A stretch of 64,000 nt of DNA from Dermabacter sp. p3-SID358 (GTDB lineage: Bacteria; Actinomycetota; Actinomycetes; Actinomycetales; Dermabacteraceae): assembly GCF_025147465.1 (NCBI RefSeq), contig NZ_JALXOZ010000002.1, positions 100,166 through 164,165 on the forward strand. The letters are read 5' to 3'. Shown one piece after another: positions 27,345 through 37,298 of the stretch; positions within the stretch are counted from its first letter, which is position 1; each line of letters starts with the position of its first letter. Below the pieces are notes generated by a model. The model was not told the DNA's origin and ran no database searches. It saw only the letters and a program-made list of their open reading frames with translations. The position numbers were made by a program, and so were the translations under genes.

Positions 27345-28649
27345 ATGAACGACAGTTGGATCCACGAGATCCCCGCGTCGGTCCGCGCGATCCGCGAGGC
27401 CACCGCGAGCCGTCGCGCCGTGCTCGGCGCAGGAGCCGGCGTGAGTGCGCTCGCCCTGCTCGCAGGCTGCGGCGCCAACAACGACCCGAACACGGTCACC
27501 GTCGGATCCCACCAGAGCGACGCAATCCCGAAACAAGCCGTGTTGGACATGCTCGAGTCGTGGAAGGGCGGAAAGGTCGAGATCAACACGGTCGACCACG
27601 AGACCTTCAAGGAAAGCATCAACAACTACCTCCAGGGCAACCCCGACGACGTGTTCACGTGGTTCGCTGGCTACCGCGCTCGCTTCTTTGCCGAACGCGG
27701 CCTCGTGAGCGACCTGAGCGACGTGTGGGAGAACATCGACGGGATGCCCGAGTCGATGAAGGTCGCTTCTTCCGCCGACGATGGGCGCCTCGTGTTCATC
27801 CCGTGGAACTACTACCCGTGGGCCGTGTTCTACAAGCCGAGCGTGTTCGAGAAGCACGGCTGGAGCGAACCGGCGACGTTCGACGAGTGGCTCGCTCTTA
27901 ACGAGGACATCAAAGCCGCGGGAATGACCCCGATCGCGTTCAGCGACAAGGACGGCTGGGAAGCGATGGGCACGTTCGACATGCTCGACCTGCGCGTCAA
28001 CGGCTACGACTTCCACGTCTCGCTCATGGCCGGCAAAGAATCGTGGGAAAGCGAAGAGGTCAAAAACATCTTCGCCGCCTGGCGCGAGCTCCTCCCCTAT
28101 CAGCAGGCCGATCCGCTAGGGCGCACGTGGCAGGAAGCCGCGCAGTCGATGCTCAAGGAGCAAACGGCGATGTACACGATGGGCATGTTCATCGACCAGC
28201 AGTGGGCTGAGAGCAAAGACCCTGACGACCTCGACTTCTTCACGTTCCCCGAGTTCGACCCGTCAATCGGCGCGGACGTCGTCGAAGCTCCGATCGACGG
28301 CTGGATGATGGCGGCAAAACCCCACAACGAGAAGAAGGCGAAGGAGCTGCTCACCTACCTCGCAACGGCCGACGCCATCCAGTACAAGCTCGACGCCGAC
28401 CCGTCAGTGATTTCGCCACGCACGGATCAGGATCAGAGCAACTATTCGAAGCTCCAGAAGAAGGCCGTTGAGCTCATTACCAACGCGAGCGCGATTTCGC
28501 AGTTCCTCGACCGCGACACGCGGCCCGACTTCGCCTCGACGGTCATCAGCCCGTCGCTGCAGAACTTCCTGAAGAACCCCGACTCGATCGACTCGATCCT
28601 GCGCGATATCGAGAAGCAGAAGAAGTCCATCTTCCCTGCCGAGTCCTGA
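27345..28649 (+). CDS. Sugar ABC transporter solute-binding lipoprotein (lacZ locus)
   Basis: 434 residues, ATG with AAAGGAG upstream. The signal region has a twin-arginine-like SRRAVLGAGAGVSALALL followed by the lipobox LAGC. The mature part is of solute-binding family 1 type (YNNYLQGNPDDVFTWF-like region, WNYYPWAVFYKPSVFEKHGW, MGMFIDQQWAES). It precedes the two permease genes by 34 nt and is presumably induced with them by the CelR-like regulator. The sugar is probably a beta-linked disaccharide, by context. Confidence 0.92.
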   Translation: MNDSWIHEIPASVRAIREATASRRAVLGAGAGVSALALLAGCGANNDPNTVTVGSHQSDAIPKQAVLDMLESWKGGKVEINTVDHETFKESINNYLQGNPDDVFTWFAGYRARFFAERGLVSDLSDVWENIDGMPESMKVASSADDGRLVFIPWNYYPWAVFYKPSVFEKHGWSEPATFDEWLALNEDIKAAGMTPIAFSDKDGWEAMGTFDMLDLRVNGYDFHVSLMAGKESWESEEVKNIFAAWRELLPYQQADPLGRTWQEAAQSMLKEQTAMYTMGMFIDQQWAESKDPDDLDFFTFPEFDPSIGADVVEAPIDGWMMAAKPHNEKKAKELLTYLATADAIQYKLDADPSVISPRTDQDQSNYSKLQKKAVELITNASAISQFLDRDTRPDFASTVISPSLQNFLKNPDSIDSILRDIEKQKKSIFPAES

Positions 28650-28683
28650 CCCCTATTTTCGACCTCTATCCAAGGAGCGAGTC

Positions 28684-29574
28684 GTGTCCAAAAAGATCGG
28701 ACCGCTAGCCAAGCTGCACGGTAAAGATAAATTCACCGTGATCGCCATGAGCGCCATCCCGCTCGCGATCGTCGGCGTTTTCGTGTGGATTCCCGCCCTG
28801 TGCACCGTGATCCTGTCCTTCAGCAATTGGGACGGCATCGGCGGCCTCAGCGACATTCATTTCGTTGGCATCCAGAACTACATCGACATGTTCACTATTT
28901 ACCCGCCGTTCTGGCCCGCGCTGTGGCACAACGTCATATGGCTTCTCGTGCTGTTCTTCATCTTCACTCCGCTCGGGATGTTCCTTGCGGTGCTGCTCGA
29001 TAAGGAACTCAAGCTCACGAAGTTCTACCAGACCTCCCTTTATCTGCCGGTCGTGCTTTCGGCCGCGCTCATCGGCTTCATCTGGCAGCTCATGTACAGC
29101 CGCGACCAGGGTTTCATCAACGCCATTCTTGGCACCCAGATTGATTGGTACGGCGACCCAAACATCAACCTGTACGCGGCGATCATCGCGAACGGTTGGC
29201 GTCACGTTGGCTACATCATGCTGCTCTATTTAGCGGGCCTCAAGGGCGTGGACCCGGCCCTCAAGGAAGCGGCCGCTCTCGACGGCGCAAGCCCCACCCG
29301 CACGTTCTTCCAGATCATCTTCCCGGTGCTACGGCCCGTGAATATCCTCTTGCTCGTCATCACGTTCATCGAGGGGCTTCGCGCGTTCGACATCGTGTGG
29401 ATCATCAACAAGGGCCGCAACGGCCTCGAGCTCATCTCGACCCTCGTGACCTCGAACGTCGTGGGCGAGGCAAGCCGCATCGGCTTCGGTAGTGCGCTCG
29501 CCACGATCATGCTCATCATGAGCTCAATCTTCATCGTGATTCAGCTGCGCATCATGCTCAAGGGAGAGAACTGA
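28684..29574 (+). CDS. Carbohydrate ABC transporter permease, MalF-type (lacZ locus)
   Basis: 296 residues from a GTG with AAGGAG 6 nt upstream. Six predicted membrane segments and the EAA loop ALKEAAALDGASPTRTFFQ. The stop is 1 nt before the ATG of the next permease, so the two are coupled. Confidence 0.93.
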   Translation: MSKKIGPLAKLHGKDKFTVIAMSAIPLAIVGVFVWIPALCTVILSFSNWDGIGGLSDIHFVGIQNYIDMFTIYPPFWPALWHNVIWLLVLFFIFTPLGMFLAVLLDKELKLTKFYQTSLYLPVVLSAALIGFIWQLMYSRDQGFINAILGTQIDWYGDPNINLYAAIIANGWRHVGYIMLLYLAGLKGVDPALKEAAALDGASPTRTFFQIIFPVLRPVNILLLVITFIEGLRAFDIVWIINKGRNGLELISTLVTSNVVGEASRIGFGSALATIMLIMSSIFIVIQLRIMLKGEN

Positions 29575-29575
29575 C

Positions 29576-30445
29576 ATGACCCCGAAGAAAAAGAACCTCA
29601 CCGTCTCACGGGCGTTCCTCAACGTCTTCCTTATGATCGTCGCGCTCGCGTGGCTGTTCCCCCTCCTGTGGGCGCTGTTCAACTCGTTCCGTGACTACAG
29701 CTACACGAGCCAGCACGGCTATTTCAGCTTCGGCGGCTTCACGCTCGACAACTTCGTGAACGCGTGGGAGCAGGGCGGCTTCACCCAGTCGTTCCTCAAC
29801 TCCCTCATCATTACCTTCTTCGCGGTGCTCTTCACGCTCGCGTTGAGCTCGTGCATGGCGTTCGTTCTCGCGCGCTTCTCGTTCAAGTTCAACCTCGCGA
29901 TGCTCGCCTTCTTCGTGGCCGCGAACCTACTCCCGCCGCAGTCGCTTCTCGTGCCGATCTACCGCATGTTCATGTGGATCCCGATCCCCGAGTTCCTCTC
30001 GGCCTCCGGTTCGCTTCTCGACACGCATCTCGGCGTCATCATCGTCAACACGGCGTTCCAGACGGGCTTTTGCACGTTCGTTCTCGCGAACTACATGAAG
30101 GCGATCCCGGCAGAAATCTACGAAGCTGCCGACGTGGACGGCGCCTCGGTGTGGTCGCAGTTCTGGACACTCACGATCCCGCTGTGCCGAACCCCGCTCG
30201 CTGCACTCGCGACGCTGCAAACGGCCTGGATTTACAACGAATTCTTCTGGGCTACGGTGTTGTTGCAAAAGGGCGACAAGTTCCCCGTGACGAGCTCCCT
30301 GAATAACCTCAAGGGCTCGTTCTTCACCGACTACAACCTGCTCTCGGCGGGCTCGATCCTCGCAGCCCTGCCCATCCTGATTCTGTTCTTCGTTCTGCAG
30401 CGTCAATTCGTTTCGGGACTCACGATGGGCTCGACCAAGGGCTAG
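29576..30445 (+). CDS. Carbohydrate ABC transporter permease, MalG-type (lacZ locus)
   Basis: 289 residues, six predicted membrane segments and the EAA loop EIYEAADVDGASVWSQF. Start one base after the preceding stop, with AGGGAGAG upstream. As in the other two transporters of the window there is no ATPase gene nearby, suggesting a shared MsiK-like ATPase. Confidence 0.93.
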   Translation: MTPKKKNLTVSRAFLNVFLMIVALAWLFPLLWALFNSFRDYSYTSQHGYFSFGGFTLDNFVNAWEQGGFTQSFLNSLIITFFAVLFTLALSSCMAFVLARFSFKFNLAMLAFFVAANLLPPQSLLVPIYRMFMWIPIPEFLSASGSLLDTHLGVIIVNTAFQTGFCTFVLANYMKAIPAEIYEAADVDGASVWSQFWTLTIPLCRTPLAALATLQTAWIYNEFFWATVLLQKGDKFPVTSSLNNLKGSFFTDYNLLSAGSILAALPILILFFVLQRQFVSGLTMGSTKG

Positions 30446-30477
30446 GACCACCCACTCAACCGGACAAGGATGACCCC

Positions 30478-33400
30478 ATGAGTACACTTCACGAAATCAC
30501 CTCCTTCTCCCCCGGCTCGGGCACTCGGATCGCGCCCCGCAGCCACCTCTCGACGAACGCTGAAGCGGTGAGCCTCGCGGGCACCTGGAAGTTCGCGTAC
30601 TCGCGCAACGCCGAGGGTGCGGGCGAATCAGCTCCGACGGTGGACTTCGACGACTCGAGCTGGGACGACATCACCGTTCCCTCGCACTGGGTTCTTACCG
30701 GTGGCGGCGAGTACGGCGACTTCGGGAAGTATGGCGCTCCCGCCTACCAGAACGTCCAGTTCCCCTTCCCCGTGGATGCCCCGAACGTTCCCGACGACAA
30801 CCCGACTGGCGACTACCGCACGCGCTTCACGCTGAGCGCTGAGAAGATCGCGGAGCTCGAGAGTGGCGCGCGCGTGTACCTGCGCACCCTCGGCATCGAG
30901 TCCCTCGCGATCATCAACCTGAACGGTGAACAGGCGGGCGTCGTGCGCGGCTCGCGCCTCACGCAGGAGCTTGACGTCACGGACCTTGTCGTCGAGGGCG
31001 AGAACGTGCTGCACGTACGCGTGCACCAGTGGTCCTCGAATACCTACCTCGAGGACCAGGACCAGTGGTGGCTGCCCGGTATCTACCGCGACGTCGAGCT
31101 GCTGTTCCGACCCGCCGCGGGCATCGAAGACGCGTGGCTACGCGCCGATTTCAACCCGAAGAACGGCCCCGCCGCTCCCGGCCCCGGCACGCTCATCCCG
31201 GAAATCCGCGCGGAGGAAGCAGCCTTCCCCATCACGGTCGCGATCGACGAGCTTGGAATCTCAGCAACGTTCGAGAGCCCGGCAACCGTCGGACCTATCC
31301 CCGTTCCCGAAGTGGAGCCGTGGAGCGCGGACTGCCCGCGCCTGTACACCGCGACCGTATCGAACGAGGCCGAGACTCTGACGATCCGCACGGGCTTTAG
31401 GCGCGTCGAGATCGTGGGCCACGAGTGGCGCGTGAACGGCAAGAAACTGCGCATTCGCGGCGTGAATCGTCACGAGTACGATCCGAAACTCGGCCGCGTA
31501 TGGGACCGCGAGAAAGCACGCGAGGGGCTGCTACTCATGAAGCGCCACAACGTGAACGCCATCCGCACCGCACACTACCCGCCGCACCCCGAACTCTTCG
31601 ACCTCGCCGATGAACTGGGCTTTTGGGTCATGGACGAGTGCGACTACGAGGCGCACGGCTTCCTCGGTGAGAACTGGCGCGACGTTCCCGCGAACGATCC
31701 GCGCTGGCGCGCGGCGCTTGTTGATCGCGTCGAGCGCTTCTTCGAGCGCGACAAGAACCACCCGTCGATCATCTCGTGGTCACTCGGCAACGAGGGCCAC
31801 ACGGGCGCGAACATGGCGCAGATGGCGAACTGGCTTCGCCGCCGCGACCCGGAGCGCCCCGTGCACTACGAGCAGGATTACGACGGCCAATACACCGACC
31901 TAGTTTCGCGCATGTACCCGCCTCTCGAGGCGATGAAGGAGATGTCGCTCGGTCGAGGTGGGTTCGCAAGCACCATGCCCGGCCGTAACGCCGAGCTCGC
32001 GAAGCGCCCCATGATCCTGTGCGAGTACGTGCACGCGATGGGCAACGGCGCGGGTGGCGTGAGCGATTACGAGGAAATCTTCGAAAACTACCCGCAATGG
32101 CACGGCGGCTTCGTGTGGGAGTGGCGCGATCACGGCATCGCCGCCCGCACGGAAGACGGCACCGAGTTCTACGGCTACGGTGGCGACTTCGGCGAGCAGG
32201 TTCACGACTCGTCGTTTGTGTGCGATGGTCTCGTGCTCTCCTCGGGTGAAGCGACTCCCGCTCTCGCCGAGTTTGGCGCGGTCGTGAGCCCCATCAGGAT
32301 CGACTTTGAGATCGCGGTGGAAGGCGACGCAGAGACGGCATTCGATCGCGACTTTGGCGACGTCAACATCACCGCGGCATACATCCAGGACTATCGCCAC
32401 GCCGGTTCGTTGAGCGACTTCATCTTCGAGGTCATCGACGAGGTCGACGGCCACGAGGTTCTGCGTCAGGAGTGCACGGTCGAGAAAGCCTCGGCCCACG
32501 GTTGGAGCAGCGACGCCGGGGAGATCACGCTTCCCCCGTTTGCGGAGGGCCACGAGGGCGAGAAGTTCCGCACGGTCCGCGCGGTTCTGCGCGAGGGCAC
32601 CGAGTGGGCCGACGCCGGCCACGAAGTCGCGTTTATTCAGGCCCAGGTCGTGGACTCGAGCCAGACCGTCTCCCCCTCCTTCCCCGCTCCGCTTCCCTTG
32701 ACGGCAGGAGATGCCGGGGAGACTGAGGGTCAGGTTGCAGAGCAGGCCGGTCAGGTTCCGGATTCCGACGGTTCCTTCGCCCTCGGCGAGGCCCAGTTCG
32801 ATCCGCGCACGGGCGACCTCGTGAAGCTCGGAAGCCTCGATCTCGAGGGCCCGCAGCTTCGCCTGTTCCGCGCCCCCACCGAGAACGATTCGCTCGGCGA
32901 CTTCGGCTCATACATCCTCGCCGACCCCGCCGAAACGACCGGCTCGGGCACACAAGCTCCGCCCACGGCGGCCCTGTGGCGCGAGATCGGCATCGACAAG
33001 CTCGAGCGCCGCGTGATCGGCGTGTGGCTCGACGAGCACGAGGTGCGCGCCCTTCACCGTTACAGCACTCCCGCGGGCCGCGCCTACGTTGACCTCGAAA
33101 TCACGTGGCGCCTCGAGGATGCTGCGGGTGACGCAAAGGGTGGCGCTTCGCGCGCGCTGCGTTTGTATGCCGATGCCGCGCCTTCGGCGAACTGGGAGCA
33201 CGTGTGGGGTCGCCTCGGCCTTGAATTCACGGCGCCGCTCGGCGCGAAGGAGGCCTCGTGGTTTGGCTCGGGGCCGCTCGAGAACTACGTCGATTCGTGC
33301 CGAGCAGCGCGCATTGGCCGCTTCTCGATGCCGGTCTCGGATCTGAACGTCGAGTACGCGGTTCCGCAGGAATCGGGCCATCGTCCGGGATTGCGCGAGC

Positions 33401-33666
33401 TGCAGCTTTCGGGACTTGGCCTCACGGTGCGCGCAGATGCCGTCGGATCCAACCGCGAACGCCCTGGTTTCCAGGTGCGTGAGCACTCAATTGAGCAGAT
33501 CACGAAGGCCCGCCACCCGCACGAACTGGGTGAACCGGAGCGCACGCACCTCATTTTCGATGTGGCGCAGCACGGCCTTGGGTCACGCTCGTGCGGCCCG
33601 GACGTGAGGCCTGAGTACCAGTTGCGCCCGCGCTCAGGCTCGTGGTCGCTCGCGTTCGAGGTGTAG
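30478..33666 (+). CDS. lacZ: GH2 beta-galactosidase, LacZ-type
   Basis: 1062-residue family 2 glycosidase of LacZ length. Domains in order: jelly-roll sugar-binding domain (SLAGTWKFAYS ... VPSHWVLTG), Ig-like, TIM barrel (RGVNRHEYDPKLGR, NAIRTAHYPPHPELFDL), Ig-like, and a C-terminal beta-galactosidase small-chain domain (WFGSGPLENYVDSCRAARIG). Acid/base E439 in LGNEGH; nucleophile E516 in ILCEYVHAMGNG. No signal peptide, so it acts on imported sugar in the cytoplasm. Last gene of the CelR-controlled locus, 32 nt after the permease. A beta-galactosidase under a CelR-type operator is unusual, since CelR normally governs beta-glucosidases. Confidence 0.95.
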   Translation: MSTLHEITSFSPGSGTRIAPRSHLSTNAEAVSLAGTWKFAYSRNAEGAGESAPTVDFDDSSWDDITVPSHWVLTGGGEYGDFGKYGAPAYQNVQFPFPVDAPNVPDDNPTGDYRTRFTLSAEKIAELESGARVYLRTLGIESLAIINLNGEQAGVVRGSRLTQELDVTDLVVEGENVLHVRVHQWSSNTYLEDQDQWWLPGIYRDVELLFRPAAGIEDAWLRADFNPKNGPAAPGPGTLIPEIRAEEAAFPITVAIDELGISATFESPATVGPIPVPEVEPWSADCPRLYTATVSNEAETLTIRTGFRRVEIVGHEWRVNGKKLRIRGVNRHEYDPKLGRVWDREKAREGLLLMKRHNVNAIRTAHYPPHPELFDLADELGFWVMDECDYEAHGFLGENWRDVPANDPRWRAALVDRVERFFERDKNHPSIISWSLGNEGHTGANMAQMANWLRRRDPERPVHYEQDYDGQYTDLVSRMYPPLEAMKEMSLGRGGFASTMPGRNAELAKRPMILCEYVHAMGNGAGGVSDYEEIFENYPQWHGGFVWEWRDHGIAARTEDGTEFYGYGGDFGEQVHDSSFVCDGLVLSSGEATPALAEFGAVVSPIRIDFEIAVEGDAETAFDRDFGDVNITAAYIQDYRHAGSLSDFIFEVIDEVDGHEVLRQECTVEKASAHGWSSDAGEITLPPFAEGHEGEKFRTVRAVLREGTEWADAGHEVAFIQAQVVDSSQTVSPSFPAPLPLTAGDAGETEGQVAEQAGQVPDSDGSFALGEAQFDPRTGDLVKLGSLDLEGPQLRLFRAPTENDSLGDFGSYILADPAETTGSGTQAPPTAALWREIGIDKLERRVIGVWLDEHEVRALHRYSTPAGRAYVDLEITWRLEDAAGDAKGGASRALRLYADAAPSANWEHVWGRLGLEFTAPLGAKEASWFGSGPLENYVDSCRAARIGRFSMPVSDLNVEYAVPQESGHRPGLRELQLSGLGLTVRADAVGSNRERPGFQVREHSIEQITKARHPHELGEPERTHLIFDVAQHGLGSRSCGPDVRPEYQLRPRSGSWSLAFEV

Positions 33667-33707
33667 ACGCCCACTAACCGAGGGCCCCTGAGGGCGCACC
33701 CCAATGA

Positions 33708-33768
33708 GGGTGTAGAAAAACGACATTACGGGCCAATTTTCGGCGTCCCTGGTCACTTTTCTACACCC
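33708..33768. repeat. Intergenic palindromic element E
   Basis: GGGTGTAGAAAA (33708-33719) and TTTTCTACACCC (33757-33768): perfect 12-bp inverted repeat, 42 nt after the lacZ stop. Same arm sequence as element F. Confidence 0.8.
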
Positions 33769-33901
33769 GCGCTCCATGCCCGCCTTGCTCATCCCCGCCG
33801 TCCGCTCGCTCCCCCATCTGGTTCCCCCGTCTGGTTCCCCTGCCTCGCTGGTGTCCCCTCCCTTCCCTTTCCTTCCCCACTCCTTTCTGCCTATTCGCCA
33901 C

Positions 33902-33966
33902 AAAGTGGTGAAAAATCGCCACCTCGCGTCGAGAATCGGCCCCCTGACGCGGGTTTTCACCACTTT
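33902..33966. repeat. Intergenic palindromic element G
   Basis: AAAGTGGTGAAAA (33902-33914) and TTTTCACCACTTT (33954-33966), perfect 13-bp arms, with a nested CGCGTC/GACGCG stem. Same family as element H at 44735-44799, including the shared inner CGCCACCTCGCG. Confidence 0.8.
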
Positions 33967-33977
33967 CGTGAGATGCC

Positions 33978-34080
33978 GAAGGGAAAAGAGAAGGTGAGGG
34001 AAAAAAGGGAAGGTAGAGAGGGAGGAAAGAAGGGGGGAGGTAGAGAGGGAGGAAAGAAGGGGAAGAGAAGAAGGTGGGGG
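33978..34080 (+). repeat. Purine-rich tract with 24-bp direct repeat
   Basis: About 100 nt almost free of pyrimidines on the plus strand. It contains a 24-bp direct repeat (starting GGTAGAGAGGGAGG) at 34012-34035 and 34039-34062. No gene is supported; the mirrored minus-strand frame yields only Pro/Leu/Ser/Phe low complexity. Confidence 0.7.
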
Positions 34081-34194
34081 CCAGAAAAGTCTGCTGCAAC
34101 TGGATTCCGACGGTAGCTCGGCCTCAACTGCACCCCTGCTCGCACATAGCAAAGCGCCCCGCCCACCTCAGTGGTGAACGGGACGCCGTGCTTA

Positions 34195-34253
34195 GGTGTA
34201 GAAAACGGACCGGGCAAACCCGCGACGGGGTCACAACGTCGTTTTTCTACACC
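34195..34253. repeat. Intergenic palindromic element F
   Basis: GGTGTAGAAAA (34195-34205) and TTTTCTACACC (34243-34253), continued inward by ACG/CGT with one bulged base. Lies 52 nt beyond the nrdE stop; may double as the nrdE transcript end. Confidence 0.8.
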
Positions 34254-34305
34254 CTGGAATGAGTAGTGGGGCGGGCTGCGAAGAGCTCCGCACGCAGCCC
34301 TTCGC

Positions 34306-36459
34306 TTAGAGCATGCAGCTCACGCAGCCCTCGACCTCGGTTCCGGTGAGCGCCATCTGACGCAGGCGGATGTAGTAGAGGGTCTTGATGCCCTTACGCC
34401 ACGCGTAGATCTGCGCCTTGTTGACGTCGCGGGTCGTCGCCGTGTCGGGGAAGAACAGCGTGAGCGAGAGGCCCTGGTCGACATGCTGGGTAGCCTCGGC
34501 GTACGTGTCGATGATCTTCTCGTAGCCGATCTCGTAGGCATCCTGGTAGTACTCCAGGTTGTCGTTCGTCATGTACGGCGCCGGGTAGTAGACGCGGCCG
34601 ATCTTGCCTTCCTTGCGGATCTCGATCTTGGAGACGATCGGGTGGATCGAGCTCGTCGAGTGGTTGATGTAGGAAATCGAACCGGTGGGCGGAACGGCCT
34701 GCAGGTACGCGTTGTACATGCCGTGTTCCTTCACCTCCGCCGCGAGAGCCTTCCAGTCCTCCTGCGTGGGCAGGTGAATGCTCGAGTTCTCGAAGATCTC
34801 ACGCACGCGCGCTGTCTTCGGTTCCCACACGCCGTTGATGTACTTCTCGAAGTACTCGCCGCTCGCGTACTTTGAATCTTCAAAGCCAAGGAAGGTTTCG
34901 CCGCGTTCCTGGGCGATCTTCGTGGAGGCCTTGATGCACTGGTACACGACCGAGTAGAAGTACATGTTCGTGAAGTCGAGGCCTTCCTCGCTTCCGTAGT
35001 GAATCGACTCGCGCGCGAGGAACCCGTGGAGGTTCATCTGGCCGAGGCCGATCGCGTGGGAAGCCTTGTTGCCGTTGGCGATGGTCGGCACCGAGGAGAT
35101 GTCGGAAGAATCCGAGACCGCCGTGAGGGCGCGGATCGCCGTCTCAATGGTCTTTTCGAAGTCGGGCGAATCCACGGCCTTCGCAATGTTGAGCGAGCCG
35201 AGGTTGCACGAAATGTCCCGGCCGAGCGTTTCGTAGGAAAGATCCGCGTTCATGGTCGACGGGGTCGAGATCTGGAGGATCTCCGAACACAGGTTCGAGT
35301 GGGTCACCTTCGCACCGCCGATGGGGTTCGCGCGGTTCACCGTGTCCTCGAACATAATGTACGGGTAGCCCGATTCGAACTGGATCTCGGCGAGAACCTG
35401 GAAGAAGTCGCGGGCGCGGATCTTCTTCTTCGCGATGCGGTGATCGTCCACCATTTCGCGGTACTTCTCGCTCACGTTCACGTCAGCGAACGGCTTGCCG
35501 TACACACGCTCGACGTCATACGGCGAGAACAGGTACATCGGCTCGTTGTTCTTCGCGAGCTCGAACGTGATGTCCGGGATCACGACGCCGAGGGAGAGGG
35601 TCTTGATGCGGATCTTTTCGTCGGCGTTCTCGCGCTTCGTGTCGAGGAAGCGGAGGATATCGGGGTGGTGCGCGTGGAGGTACACGGCGCCGGCACCCTG
35701 ACGTGCGCCTAACTGGTTCGCGTAGCTGAAGGAATCCTCGAGGAGCTTCATGACGGGGATGACGCCCGAGGACTGGTTCTCGATCTGCTTGATGGGCGCG
35801 CCGTGCTCACGGAGATTCGAAAGCAGAAGGGCCACGCCGCCGCCGCGCTTGGAAAGCTGAAGCGCGGAGTTGATCGAGCGGCCGATCGACTCCATGTTGT
35901 CTTCGATGCGCAGAAGGAAGCACGAAACGAGCTCGCCGCGCTGCGCCTTGCCCGCGTTGAGGAAGGTCGGGGTCGCGGGCTGGAAGCGACCATCGAGAGC
36001 CTCGTCAACAATGTGCTCGGCAAGCTCCTGATCGCCAGCGGCGAGGGTCAGGGCAACCATGCACACGCGATCTTCGAAACGTTCGAGGTAGCGCTTGCCG
36101 TCGAACGTCTTGAGCGTGTACGAGGTGTAGTACTTGAACGCGCCAAGGAAGGTCGGGAAGCGGAACTTCTTCGCGTACGCGCGCTTGTAGAGCGACTTGA
36201 TGAACTCGAAGGTGTACTGATCGAGAACGTGCTTCTCGTAGTACTCCTTCTCCACGAGGTAGTCGAGCTTCTCCTGCAGCGTGTGGAAGAAAACCGTGTT
36301 CTGGTTGACGTGCTGGAGGAAGTACTCGCGGGCCGCCTCGCGGTCCTTGTCGAACTGGATCTTGCCGTCCGCGTCGTAGAGGTTCAACATGGCGTTGAGC
36401 GCGTGGTAATCCATCGCCTTGTTGTGCTCGTAGCCCGGCATCTCGGTTAGCTCTGCCAA
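34306..36459 (-). CDS. nrdE: Class Ib ribonucleotide reductase alpha subunit (NrdE)
   Basis: 717-residue catalytic subunit that reduces ribonucleoside diphosphates. Closely resembles actinobacterial NrdE ([20 protein letters not shown] near the N-terminus). Key residues: GELVSCFLL (active-site Cys), HSNLCSEIL (catalytic N, radical Cys, E), [19 protein letters not shown], and the C-terminal redox pair GCVSCML, which is re-reduced by NrdH. The start is uncertain: a TTG at 36459 overlaps nrdI by 13 nt and keeps a plausible N-terminus; an ATG at 36441 lies 5 nt after the nrdI stop. Neither has a strong ribosome binding site, so coupling to nrdI is likely. Last gene of nrdH-nrdI-nrdE. Confidence 0.97.
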   Translation of the reverse strand: MAELTEMPGYEHNKAMDYHALNAMLNLYDADGKIQFDKDREAAREYFLQHVNQNTVFFHTLQEKLDYLVEKEYYEKHVLDQYTFEFIKSLYKRAYAKKFRFPTFLGAFKYYTSYTLKTFDGKRYLERFEDRVCMVALTLAAGDQELAEHIVDEALDGRFQPATPTFLNAGKAQRGELVSCFLLRIEDNMESIGRSINSALQLSKRGGGVALLLSNLREHGAPIKQIENQSSGVIPVMKLLEDSFSYANQLGARQGAGAVYLHAHHPDILRFLDTKRENADEKIRIKTLSLGVVIPDITFELAKNNEPMYLFSPYDVERVYGKPFADVNVSEKYREMVDDHRIAKKKIRARDFFQVLAEIQFESGYPYIMFEDTVNRANPIGGAKVTHSNLCSEILQISTPSTMNADLSYETLGRDISCNLGSLNIAKAVDSPDFEKTIETAIRALTAVSDSSDISSVPTIANGNKASHAIGLGQMNLHGFLARESIHYGSEEGLDFTNMYFYSVVYQCIKASTKIAQERGETFLGFEDSKYASGEYFEKYINGVWEPKTARVREIFENSSIHLPTQEDWKALAAEVKEHGMYNAYLQAVPPTGSISYINHSTSSIHPIVSKIEIRKEGKIGRVYYPAPYMTNDNLEYYQDAYEIGYEKIIDTYAEATQHVDQGLSLTLFFPDTATTRDVNKAQIYAWRKGIKTLYYIRLRQMALTGTEVEGCVSCML

Positions 36460-36854
36460 AACCGTTCCAACCCTTCTTTGACTTTGGTGACATCCCTCGA
36501 TGTCCCAAGGAGCTCAAACTTGTAGAGGTGCGGCACGTTGCATTTGCGAGCGATGATGTCGCCAGCGATGCAGTATGCCTCGCCAAAGTTCGTGTTCCCT
36601 CCCGAGATCACGCCTTTGATGTGTGCGCGGTTGCGCTTGTCGTTGAGGAAGTGAATGACCTGCTTGGGGACTGCTCCCCCGGTGTTGCCGCCGCCGTAGG
36701 TGGGCACCATGAGCACGAAGTCTTCGTCCATGACGAGCGGCTCGTCGTTCCGCCTGAGCGGGATCCGTTCGACCGTGTTTTCGGGCAGCTCAAGCTTCTC
36801 GATGAAGCGTTTCGTGTTCTCCGAAACGGACGAAAAATAGACGAGCTTACTCAT
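36447..36854 (-). CDS. nrdI: NrdI flavodoxin-like protein
   Basis: 135-residue flavodoxin-like protein that delivers superoxide or oxidant to NrdF for assembly of the Mn-tyrosyl cofactor. FMN-binding features: the N-terminal [14 protein letters not shown] loop (phosphate binding, SxSENT) and [14 protein letters not shown] with GGNTNFGE later, matching the NrdI family. Ribosome binding is weak (AAAG 7 nt upstream). It lies 26 nt downstream of nrdH and overlaps or abuts nrdE. Confidence 0.95.
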   Translation of the reverse strand: MSKLVYFSSVSENTKRFIEKLELPENTVERIPLRRNDEPLVMDEDFVLMVPTYGGGNTGGAVPKQVIHFLNDKRNRAHIKGVISGGNTNFGEAYCIAGDIIARKCNVPHLYKFELLGTSRDVTKVKEGLERFWQS

Positions 36855-36880
36855 GGCGGGCTTTAACGACGCTTATATGC

Positions 36881-37138
36881 TCAGAAGCTTGCGGCCTGGC
36901 GCAGCTCGCTCGCCTGGGCGGTGAGGGCCTTGATCTTGTCGGGACGGAAGCCCGACCACGAGTCGTTCGCGGTGGTCACGACGGGCGCCTGCATGAAGCC
37001 GAGCGACTTGATGTGCGAGAGGGCGGCGGAATCCTCGGTGATGTCCACGAGGGTGTACTCGAGGCCAGCCTTGTTGAGGGCGCGCTTGGTGGCATCGCAC
37101 TGGACGCACATGGGCTTGGTGTAGACGGTGATCTCCAT
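36881..37138 (-). CDS. nrdH: NrdH glutaredoxin-like redoxin
   Basis: 85-residue thiol redoxin that reduces NrdE with electrons from thioredoxin reductase. The active site is CVQC at residues 11-14 (MEITVYTKPMCVQC), with the family-typical TTANDSWSGFRPDKI near the C-terminus (the WSGFRP motif of NrdH). The ATG at 37138 is chosen because AAAGG lies 7 nt upstream. First gene of the nrdHIE operon; the upstream region has NrdR-box-like sites. Confidence 0.97.
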   Translation of the reverse strand: MEITVYTKPMCVQCDATKRALNKAGLEYTLVDITEDSAALSHIKSLGFMQAPVVTTANDSWSGFRPDKIKALTAQASELRQAASF

Positions 37139-37224
37139 GAGGGGCCTTTCAAAGTTCGCGGTGTTCTTCGTGTTCGCGGGGACGTGAAACCCCACTGCGG
37201 GGGCTGCGCGAACCAACGGACTCA

Positions 37225-37272
37225 ACACTACACCTAGTGGCAGATCGATGGGAGCACCACAAGATGTACTGA
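37225..37272 (-). promoter_or_regulatory. Tandem NrdR boxes upstream of nrdH
   Basis: ACACTACACCTAGTGG (37225-37240) agrees well with the NrdR consensus (ACACwATATATwGTGT). A weaker copy, CCACAAGATGTACTGA (37257-37272), matches at 11 of 16 positions. The starts are 32 bp apart, three helical turns, the spacing usual for NrdR box pairs. NrdR would repress nrdHIE when dNTP/ATP levels are high. Confidence 0.7.
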
Positions 37273-37298
37273 ATTACACGACTGTCATGTGGATGGTG

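Noticed and set aside
33634..34152. A 172-codon minus-strand frame after lacZ
   Set aside because: It overlaps the lacZ end and the purine tract; the product is mostly Pro/Leu/Ser/Phe repeats with no family likeness.
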